Origin: Pseudomonadota bacterium | GTDB lineage: Bacteria > Pseudomonadota > Alphaproteobacteria > Rhizobiales > Aestuariivirgaceae | Assembly: GCA_963205315.1 (NCBI GenBank) | Contig: CAUJIO010000015.1 | Coordinates: forward strand, 124,001 to 188,000 | Direction: 5' to 3' | DNA: 64,000 nucleotides | Shown: piece after piece, positions 57,565 to 64,000 of the stretch | How the letters are laid out: the number at the start of each line of letters is the position of its first letter | How positions within the stretch are numbered: the first letter of the stretch is position 1 | Position numbers and translations under genes: made by a program | The notes under the pieces: generated by a model | Seen by the model: only the letters and a program-made list of their open reading frames with translations | The model's database searches: none | What the model was told of the DNA's origin: nothing

Positions 57565-59532
57565 ATGTCCAACCAATTTCCCGCCCTCTTCAAGCCCCTG
57601 CAGATCCGCCACAAGACGCTGCGCAACCGCATCGTCTTCGGCTCGCACACCGCCAATATGTCCAACTTGGGACTCCCCGGCGAGCGTCACCGCGGCTACT
57701 ACGAGGAACGCGCGAGGGGTGGCGTTGGCATGATCGTCGTGGAGCCGGTGCCGGTGCATCGCACGGCGGTGCTGACGCGCGGCAATTTCCTGCATTCGAC
57801 CGATGAGATCATCCCGCATTTCCGCAAGATCACCGATGCCGTGCACGCCCATGGCGCCGTGATCTGCCATCAGCTCTATCACGTCGGCCAGCATGGCGAC
57901 TTCGACAATTCCTATGAACCGTCATGGTCACCATCAGGCTTGCCCTCCTTCCACGATTCGGACGGCAGCCATGCCATGACCGAAAGCGAGATCGAGGAGA
58001 TCATCGAAGGCTTCGTGCAGGCGGCACGGCGCGCCAAGGAATCGGGTTTCGACGGCATCGAATTGTTCGCTGCCTACAATGCCATCATCGATCAGTTCTG
58101 GCTGCCCTTCAACAACCGCCGCGATGACAAATGGGGTGGCGCCTTCGAGAACCGCATGCGCTTCTCGCGCACCATCATGGAGCGCATCCGCAAGCTCGCC
58201 GGTGACGATTTCATCATCGGCCTTGCCGTCAACATGGACCCGGCAGCCCCGGTATCGCAAACCATCGAGCAGTTGCAGGAGATCGTCGCCTGGCATGATG
58301 AGCGCCAGCTGATGGACTATGTCACCTGCGGAACGGGAAGCTACTTCGCCCATCAGGCCATCATTCCCAATGTCTTCTTCGCCGACAAGCTGGGCGCACC
58401 GCACGCCGAAGCGCTGAAGCAGGTCGTTAAGTACGCCAAGGTCCAGTGCGAGAGCCATGTGAGGACGCCGGAGAACGCCAACTATGTGATCTCCTCCGGG
58501 CAAGCCGACATGGTGTCGATCGTCCGTGGGCAGATTGCCGATCCGCATCTCGCCAACAAGGCGAAGGAAGGTCGCCCCGAGGACATCCGCCCCTGCCTCT
58601 CCTGCAACCAGATGTGCTGGGGCAGGCGCTACCGCGACTACTGGATTTCCTGCCTGATCAATCCGAGTGCCGGCCGCGAATTCGAATGGGGTGGCGACCG
58701 CTTCACCCCCGCAGCCAAACCGAAACATGTGCTTGTGATCGGCGGCGGTGTCGCAGGCCTCGAAGCGGCCCGCGTCGCGGCAGAGCGCGGCCATCGCGTC
58801 ACGCTGGCCGAAGCTTCCGACAAGCTCGGCGGCCAGTTCCGGCTCGCGGGCCTCACCCCCCGCCGCCAGCAGATCCTCGACTATCTCGACTGGTTCGAGC
58901 GCCAGCTGAACAAGCTGCAGGTGAAGGTGATGCTCAACACGCCGCTCGATGCCGAAGAGGCCAAGGCCATCGGCGCCGATGAAGTCATTATCGCCACCGG
59001 CTCGCTCCCCGATGGCAAGGCCTTCCAGCGCGCCATGCCGGAACACGACGCCCTGCCCGGCATCGAACGTGGCAATGCGGTCAGCGCCGAGGATGTGATG
59101 TCGCGCGCCGCACGGCCCGGCAAGCGCGTCATCGTGCTGGACGAGACCGCCAACTGGAAGGGTGCCGGCACCGCACTGACGCTGGCCGAATCCGGACACG
59201 AAGTCACCGTTGTCACTGGCTCTGCATCGATCATGATGGAGATGGCCCGAACCAATGTCGATATCCAGATGCGCTCACGCCTGCGCGAACTCGGTGTGAG
59301 ACTGATGCCCGAAACGATCCTGCGCGAGTGGCACGGCGATGGCGCGACCATCCAAGCTTATGGCGGCAAGCCCGAAGTGATCGCGGCCGATACGCTGGTG
59401 GTCTCGGCGACAAATGTCTCCGAGCGATCGCTTGGCGATGACCTCGGCGCGCCGACGATCGGTGATGCCACCGCCGCCCGCAACGCCGCCATGGCCATCT
59501 ATGAAGGGCGCAAGCTGGCGATGGGGCTATAG
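57565..59532 (+). CDS. TMADH/2,4-dienoyl-CoA-reductase-type flavoenzyme
   Basis: A 655-residue oxidoreductase of the OYE-FeS-FAD/NAD class. The N-terminal barrel (1-370) binds FMN (LFKPLQIRHKTLRNRIVFGS; GFDGIELFAAYNAIIDQF). A 4Fe-4S ligand set follows (CLSCNQMCWGRRYRDYWISC). The C-terminal half has a dinucleotide site LVIGGGVAGLEAARVAAERG near residue 390. Family members are trimethylamine dehydrogenase and N-methylproline/hydroxyproline-betaine demethylases. It begins 12 bases after the MttB-type gene, so it probably oxidises the methyl amine left after, or in place of, corrinoid transfer. Substrate is inferred from context. Confidence 0.82.
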   Translation: MSNQFPALFKPLQIRHKTLRNRIVFGSHTANMSNLGLPGERHRGYYEERARGGVGMIVVEPVPVHRTAVLTRGNFLHSTDEIIPHFRKITDAVHAHGAVICHQLYHVGQHGDFDNSYEPSWSPSGLPSFHDSDGSHAMTESEIEEIIEGFVQAARRAKESGFDGIELFAAYNAIIDQFWLPFNNRRDDKWGGAFENRMRFSRTIMERIRKLAGDDFIIGLAVNMDPAAPVSQTIEQLQEIVAWHDERQLMDYVTCGTGSYFAHQAIIPNVFFADKLGAPHAEALKQVVKYAKVQCESHVRTPENANYVISSGQADMVSIVRGQIADPHLANKAKEGRPEDIRPCLSCNQMCWGRRYRDYWISCLINPSAGREFEWGGDRFTPAAKPKHVLVIGGGVAGLEAARVAAERGHRVTLAEASDKLGGQFRLAGLTPRRQQILDYLDWFERQLNKLQVKVMLNTPLDAEEAKAIGADEVIIATGSLPDGKAFQRAMPEHDALPGIERGNAVSAEDVMSRAARPGKRVIVLDETANWKGAGTALTLAESGHEVTVVTGSASIMMEMARTNVDIQMRSRLRELGVRLMPETILREWHGDGATIQAYGGKPEVIAADTLVVSATNVSERSLGDDLGAPTIGDATAARNAAMAIYEGRKLAMGL

Positions 59533-59547
59533 GTGAATGCTGCGCTA

Positions 59548-60441
59548 TCACATCTCCGGCGTGCCGTGTCTGTCGCCGACAAGCTCAAGCGAGCGCACGA
59601 TGTGGTGGGCCAGCCGCTCTGCCGGTTGCGGCGGGGAAGGCCCGGTCATCAATGCGATTTCGGTTTCTGGCAATGGCGGCAGTCCGGACTTGGGCCCAAG
59701 CCTTTTGAAGTCGGCAGGTACCATTCCGGCGGGTAGAACGGTGATGCCGAGCCCCGCCCGCACGGCGGCTTGCGCGCCAGCCAGCGACGTTGAGGTATAG
59801 GCCACGCGCCAGGGCCGCCCGGCTTCGTCAAGAGCTTTCATCGCCCGCTTGCGATAGACGCAAGGGTGAGGCGACAGGACGAGCGGCAAGGTATCGCTGG
59901 ACCCGGCGAAACTGGAGTAGTGTTCGGCCGAACAGGCCCAGACCAGCGCTTCCTGCCAAACCCGCACGCCTTGGCTCGGTCCCAGCGGTTCGCGCTTGAC
60001 CAGCACCAGATCGAACTCGCCCTGAGCAAACCGCTCCATGAGATTGAGCGTGAGATCCGTCGTGATTTCCAGCGCGACATTGGGATGGGCCCGCGAGAAT
60101 GCAGCGAGAACACCTGATAGATGCATCGTGGCAAAGTCTTCCGGAGTGCCAAGGCGCACGATCCCCGCAACCGTCGGCTCTGCGATCCGGCTAACCGCCT
60201 CATCCGACAATGCAAGGATGCGCCGGCCGTAACTCAGCAAGGTTTCCCCCGCATCCGTCAGGCGAAAGGCCCGCGGGCTGCGTTCGATGAGCCGCTGGCC
60301 CAGCGTTGCCTCCAGCCGCTTGACCTGCAGGCTGATCGTTGGCTGGCTGAGATTCAGCCGCTCCGCCGCCCGGGTGAAATTGCCCGCCTCAGCGGCAGTG
60401 ACGAAACTCCGAAGAAGATCGTGGTCAAGGCGGATGAGCAT
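59548..60441 (-). CDS. LysR-family regulator, divergent from SbtA-like transporter
   Basis: A 297-residue LysR protein: MLIRLDHDLLRSFVTAAEAG then NLSQPTISLQVKRLEATLG (winged helix) and an effector domain from about residue 90 (IVRLGTPEDFATMHLSGVL). It is convergent with the flavoenzyme gene (15 bases) and divergent from the SbtA-like gene. It probably regulates that transporter. It shows no sign of disruption. Confidence 0.83.
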   Translation of the reverse strand: MLIRLDHDLLRSFVTAAEAGNFTRAAERLNLSQPTISLQVKRLEATLGQRLIERSPRAFRLTDAGETLLSYGRRILALSDEAVSRIAEPTVAGIVRLGTPEDFATMHLSGVLAAFSRAHPNVALEITTDLTLNLMERFAQGEFDLVLVKREPLGPSQGVRVWQEALVWACSAEHYSSFAGSSDTLPLVLSPHPCVYRKRAMKALDEAGRPWRVAYTSTSLAGAQAAVRAGLGITVLPAGMVPADFKRLGPKSGLPPLPETEIALMTGPSPPQPAERLAHHIVRSLELVGDRHGTPEM

Positions 60442-60541
60442 AGCGTCATCATTAACAAATCAAATGACAAAAGCCAGAACCATTTAATTTCGCTTGTACA
60501 GCAAGTCCTGCAAGGTGCGCGAAATCTTGAAAGCATTAGCT

Positions 60542-61570
60542 ATGACCGTTGCCGATCTCGCCGCCGCAAACCTGCTCTCCCCCGTGATCTTGTGCTTTGC
60601 GCTTGGCGCCGTAGCGAACCTGCTGCGATCCGACTTGAAGCTGCCGGAGCCCGTGTTCACGGCACTGTCGATCTACTTGATGCTGGCCATTGGATTGAAA
60701 GGCGGCATTCAGCTTGCAAACCGCCCATTGGCCGAGCTGGCAGTGCCTTTGACGGCGGCACTGGCCCTTGGCTGCCTGATTCCAATGTGGAGCTATGGCC
60801 TGCTGCGGCGTTTTGCAGGTCTCTCAGTGGTCGATGCGGCGGCGCTCGCTGCTCATTATGGTTCGGTCTCGGCCGTCACCTTCGCCGCCGTCGTGGCCCT
60901 GCTCGACCAGCAGAATGTCTTCTACGAAGGTTATATGCCGGCCATGTTGGCCATCATGGAGGTACCAGCCATTATCGTGGCGATCGGATTGGCGCGGATC
61001 GCTGCGATAGCACATCAGCCACTGTCAGTCGGACAATCCGGCGCCGCCGTCCTGATGAGATCCGGATCACCGGCCGCAAGCCCTTTGTCCGGCATTCTGA
61101 CAGAAATCCTGTCGTCGAAGAGCGTTGTCTTGTTGATTGGCGGCATGCTGATCGGCGCGGTGTCGGGCGCTGAAGGTATTGCCAAGGTCAAGCCATTGTT
61201 TGTCGACCTTTTTCAGGGAGTCCTCTGCCTCTTCCTTCTCGAGCTTGGCCGCATTGCCGCCAGCCGGGTCGATGAGTTCCGGCAGGTTGGCCTGCGGCTC
61301 GCCGCCTTCGCCTTGGTCATGCCCGTACTCCATGCGGCACTCGGCATTGGCGCTGCGCACATGATCGGCATGAGTGAAGGCGGTGCGATCATCCTCGGCA
61401 CCCTGGCCGCCAGTGCCTCATACATCGCAGCACCCGCCGCTGTAAGGCTGGCCCTGCCAGAAGCCAATCCGGGCTATTATCTCACCTGCTCGCTCGCCAT
61501 CACCTTCCCATTCAACATTCTCGTGGGGCTCCCTTTATATGCGGCGATGACAGCCTGGCTCTATGGCTAG
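60542..61570 (+). CDS. SbtA-like sodium-dependent transporter
   Basis: A 342-residue membrane protein of the SbtA/DUF897 family: LLSPVILCFALGAVANLLRSDL at the first helix, LMLAIGLKGGIQLAN, HYGSVSAVTFAAVVALL and ILGTLAASASYIAAPAAVRLALPEANPGYYL, which are the two inverted repeats of the family. Cyanobacterial members import bicarbonate with sodium; in heterotrophic proteobacteria the ion moved is not settled. ATG at 60542 is preferred to an upstream TTG. The gene is alone, divergent from a LysR gene by 100 bases. Confidence 0.8.
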   Translation: MTVADLAAANLLSPVILCFALGAVANLLRSDLKLPEPVFTALSIYLMLAIGLKGGIQLANRPLAELAVPLTAALALGCLIPMWSYGLLRRFAGLSVVDAAALAAHYGSVSAVTFAAVVALLDQQNVFYEGYMPAMLAIMEVPAIIVAIGLARIAAIAHQPLSVGQSGAAVLMRSGSPAASPLSGILTEILSSKSVVLLIGGMLIGAVSGAEGIAKVKPLFVDLFQGVLCLFLLELGRIAASRVDEFRQVGLRLAAFALVMPVLHAALGIGAAHMIGMSEGGAIILGTLAASASYIAAPAAVRLALPEANPGYYLTCSLAITFPFNILVGLPLYAAMTAWLYG

Positions 61571-61634
61571 GGCGCGCATGACCGGCGCTTCGATCTGTGT
61601 GTCACTTGTCCGGCCTGCACAAGGGAAAATGGCT

Positions 61635-62342
61635 TCAGTCGCCCACCCGCACCGCTTCCCCGAACAGCCGGTCCATGAAACGCATGAACCATTCATGTTG
61701 GGGGCGGTCATGGAGCGCCATCAGCTGGTCCTGTTCCTCGCGCGTCTGCGCGCCGGGCTTGCCGTAGCGCGCCCAGGGCGCCTCCTGCCAGCGGCGGAAA
61801 CAGCGGGGCGTCACTTCGGCATGGAACTGGAAGCCGAAGGTGCGGTCGCCATATTTGAAGGCCTGATTTGGAAACAGCGCGCTGCCTGCCAGATGCTCGG
61901 CTCCCGGCGGCAACTGGAACTCATGGAAATGCGATTGTGCCACGACAAGACTGTCGGGTAAAAAGTCGCGGCCTGCCTCGGAAGGCGTCACTGTGTAGTA
62001 GCCGAACTCGTTTGGTTCACCCTCCCGGGGTCCAACCTCGGCGCCGAGGACGCGCGCGATCTGCTGAGCACCCTGACAGATACCGAGCAGCGGCACGTCA
62101 GCCGCCATGCACCGCCGGATCCAGCGCGCCTCGTCATGCAGGAACGGGTGCTTGTCCTCTTCGAAAACATTAAACGGTCCGCCATAGACCACGCTGCCGC
62201 CGACTGCGGCGTCCACATCGCCAAGCACCTCGCCCTTGAACGGCCGGATAATCTCCGGTTCAACGCCCTTGCTGCGGAAATAGGTAACGACCCGGTCATC
62301 GTCCGGGTCATCGCCGTGCCGGATCAGCACAAATCGCGCCAT
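61635..62342 (-). CDS. Class I glutamine amidotransferase-like protein
   Basis: A 235-residue GATase1 domain. The nucleophile elbow is LLGICQGAQQIA with Cys89, and the His/Glu pair is in FGFQFHAEVTP. No synthetase domain is attached, so it is a GMP-synthase-like amidotransferase of the type that hydrolyses glutamine or gamma-glutamyl compounds (PuuD-like). It lies 21 bases after the sugar ABC ATPase gene on the same strand, but no connection with sugar uptake is evident. Confidence 0.78.
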   Translation of the reverse strand: MARFVLIRHGDDPDDDRVVTYFRSKGVEPEIIRPFKGEVLGDVDAAVGGSVVYGGPFNVFEEDKHPFLHDEARWIRRCMAADVPLLGICQGAQQIARVLGAEVGPREGEPNEFGYYTVTPSEAGRDFLPDSLVVAQSHFHEFQLPPGAEHLAGSALFPNQAFKYGDRTFGFQFHAEVTPRCFRRWQEAPWARYGKPGAQTREEQDQLMALHDRPQHEWFMRFMDRLFGEAVRVGD

Positions 62343-62363
62343 CGATCTCTCCTTGCAGAAACC

Positions 62364-63134
62364 TCAGGCGGCGTCGGAAAATTCCGGTGCGGTCTTGGCC
62401 CCGGTGATATAGGCGACGACCTCCTCGCCAGTGGTCTGCGACTTCTTCAGATTCGCGACGATACGGCCGCGGCGGAACACCACGATGCGATCGACCAGAT
62501 CGAAGACCTGCCGCATGTTGTGCGATATCAGGATCACTGGCTCGCCATTGGACTTCAGTGTACGGATGATATTCTCGACCTGGGCGGTTTCCTGAACACC
62601 CAGCGCCGCCGTCGGTTCGTCCATGATGATGAGCTTCGAGGCAAACGTCGCGGTGCGGGCGATGGCCACGCACTGCCGTTGACCGCCCGACATGTTGCGG
62701 ATGGTGTTGGCGAGGTTGGGGATTTTCACCGCCGTGCGCTTCAGCGCCGCTTCGGTCGCGGCCTTCATGCCCTTGAAATCGAGGATCGAGAAGGGCCCGA
62801 GGTTGAGCCAGATCTTCTCACGGCCCAGGAACAAGTTCGACGGCACATCGAGATCATCGGCCAAAGCGAGATTCTGGAACACCGTTTCGATTCCGGCTTC
62901 CCGTGCTTCGAGGGGACCCTTGAAGTGCACCTCTTGCCCGTTGAAGATGATCTTGCCGCGGGTTCGCTGTTCGACGCCGGTGATCTGCCGCACGAAGGTT
63001 GACTTGCCGGCGCCATTGTCGCCCATGATGGCGACGTGTTCGCCTGATCTCAGCTCGAAGTTTGCATTGTCGAGCGCGTGCAGACCACCATAATACTTGG
63101 TGAGGCCTTCGGTCTTGAGAATAACATCCGACAT
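62364..63134 (-). CDS. Sugar ABC transporter ATP-binding protein (FrcA/RbsA-type, single domain)
   Basis: A 256-residue ATPase: IMGDNGAGKSTFVRQITGV (Walker A), MSGGQRQCVAIARTATF (signature) and LIIMDEPTAALGVQE (Walker B), with H-loop ISHN. One ATP-binding domain only, as in fructose (FrcA) transporters, in contrast to the two-domain RbsA. ATG at 63134 follows the permease stop by two bases, with GGAG upstream. It powers the permease encoded just upstream for uptake of a monosaccharide or polyol. Confidence 0.85.
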   Translation of the reverse strand: MSDVILKTEGLTKYYGGLHALDNANFELRSGEHVAIMGDNGAGKSTFVRQITGVEQRTRGKIIFNGQEVHFKGPLEAREAGIETVFQNLALADDLDVPSNLFLGREKIWLNLGPFSILDFKGMKAATEAALKRTAVKIPNLANTIRNMSGGQRQCVAIARTATFASKLIIMDEPTAALGVQETAQVENIIRTLKSNGEPVILISHNMRQVFDLVDRIVVFRRGRIVANLKKSQTTGEEVVAYITGAKTAPEFSDAA

Positions 63135-63136
63135 GC

Positions 63137-64000
63137 TCAGATCTCCATCGCCTGGCGCTTCTGGCGCCATTGGTCAAGTGCAACAGCGCCGACGATGATC
63201 GCGCCCTTGACCATGTTCTGATAATAGGCGTCGACCGACAGGAAGATGAAGCCGGAGAAGATCACGCCGAAGATCAGCATTCCGATGGCCGTGCCGAGAA
63301 TGCTGCCACGGCCCCCGGCCAGCGACACGCCGCCGATCACCGCCATGGCAATGGCATCGAGTTCGTTGGTCGTGCCGAACATGGCCTGGGCGGTCTGCGA
63401 ACGCGCCGTCAACACGAGCGCTGCGAGTCCGGCAAGCAGAGCCGCGATCACATAGACGAGAAAGAGATGGCGTTCGACATTGATGCCGGACATCCGCGCC
63501 GCCGCTTCATTCGAGCCGATGGCATAGGTGTGCTTGCCATACAGCGTGTAGCGCAGGATCAACCAGAACAGCACCGCCACGGTGATGAAGATCCACACCG
63601 GCATCAACCCCTCGCCGATCGCCTTGAAACCGTCGGTCGGGAAGCTGATGGGCTTGCCTTCGGTGTACCAGAGCGCCACGCCGCGCGCCGTCACCATCAT
63701 GCCGAGCGTCGCGATGAAGGATGGCAATTTGACGTAGGCGACCAGCACACCATTGATGATGCCGCATATCAACGCCACGCCAAGGCCGATGGCGATCGGT
63801 ATGACAATGGGCAGGTCCACCCAACCCTGTTCGATATAGATCGCGCGCGGGAAAACCGAAGACTGAGCGAAACTCATGGCGATCATCGAAGTAGCGCCGA
63901 TAATCGAGCCGCCGGACAGATCGATACCGCCGGAAATGATCACCTGCGTCACGCCGACGGCGAGAATGCCAACTACGGCGACCTGTGTGATCATGATCGA
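63137..64000 (-). CDS. Sugar ABC transporter permease (FrcC/RbsC-type), 5' end outside the window
   Basis: 288 codons are visible; the frame stays open to the right edge, so the N-terminus (probably 40-60 residues) is missing. Several transmembrane helices are evident. Conserved features are GILAVGVTQVIISGGIDLSGGS near the start, the AYVKLPSFIATLGMM segment, and GSNEAAARMSGINVERHLF, the loop for the ATPase. It ends MEI and couples to the ATPase gene. A nearby periplasmic binding protein gene would be expected upstream, beyond the window. Confidence 0.85.
   Translation of the reverse strand, partial: SIMITQVAVVGILAVGVTQVIISGGIDLSGGSIIGATSMIAMSFAQSSVFPRAIYIEQGWVDLPIVIPIAIGLGVALICGIINGVLVAYVKLPSFIATLGMMVTARGVALWYTEGKPISFPTDGFKAIGEGLMPVWIFITVAVLFWLILRYTLYGKHTYAIGSNEAAARMSGINVERHLFLVYVIAALLAGLAALVLTARSQTAQAMFGTTNELDAIAMAVIGGVSLAGGRGSILGTAIGMLIFGVIFSGFIFLSVDAYYQNMVKGAIIVGAVALDQWRQKRQAMEI

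Overview
The window (about 62-65% G+C by eye, ATG/GTG/TTG starts, dense ATGA-type gene overlaps) looks like a chromosome segment of an alphaproteobacterium, most likely Hyphomicrobiales (Rhizobiales). It has two halves that meet at a tRNA-Ser(GGA) gene at 34106-34195.

Left half (1 to about 34.1 kb): a prophage or phage-derived island, cut off at the left edge. On the minus strand, read from 9.1 kb towards 1, lies a lambda-type head module: terminase small and large subunits, gpW-like connector, portal, an HNH-AP2 homing endonuclease, S49 capsid protease with a probable nested scaffold, decoration protein, major capsid protein E, head-tail joining protein and a DUF6441 protein. A Phd/VapC-type toxin-antitoxin pair sits on the opposite strand inside this module. 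From 9.2 to 11.4 kb are plus-strand accessory genes, including a Lit-like (peptidase U49) metalloprotease. From 24.2 kb down to 11.45 kb runs a tightly coupled minus-strand replication/recombination module: sigma-like protein, AAA ATPase, DUF669-like protein, Cas4-like nuclease, RecD-like helicase, a 973-residue toprim primase/ATPase whose 3' end carries 13 copies of a 9-bp repeat, RuvC-like resolvase, DUF6362, two DNA methyltransferases and a DUF7220 membrane peptide. From 24.4 to 34.1 kb is accessory DNA: a three-gene operon of unknown function, a serine-recombinase/DUF2924 cassette, a deleted methyltransferase-helicase restriction-modification locus, and a TcmP/DUF5131 (three-Cys-motif) pair.

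Right half (34.2 to 64 kb): ordinary chromosomal carbon and nitrogen catabolism. ThuA plus a Gfo/Idh/MocA dehydrogenase diverge from an amylosucrase-like GH13 enzyme, with two LacI-type operators between them. Next comes a partial inositol module (iolD, iolE and a second Gfo/Idh dehydrogenase) with an RpiR-type regulator, divergent from an aldehyde dehydrogenase - HpcH/HpaI aldolase - D-2-hydroxyacid dehydrogenase operon. A LysR gene is divergent from a long plus-strand cluster (47.8-59.5 kb): 3-hydroxyisobutyrate-dehydrogenase-like enzyme, a complete peptide-type ABC importer (Tat-exported binding protein, two permeases, fused double ATPase), Ldh-family dehydrogenase, non-pyrrolysine MttB-family methyltransferase and a TMADH/2,4-dienoyl-CoA-reductase-like flavoenzyme. 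Together these suggest uptake and demethylation of a methylated amine or betaine. The window ends with LysR/SbtA-like transporter, a glutamine amidotransferase-like protein and a ribose/fructose-type sugar ABC ATPase and permease, the permease being cut by the right edge.

All functional calls come from reading the sequence and from knowledge of protein families; no searches were run.
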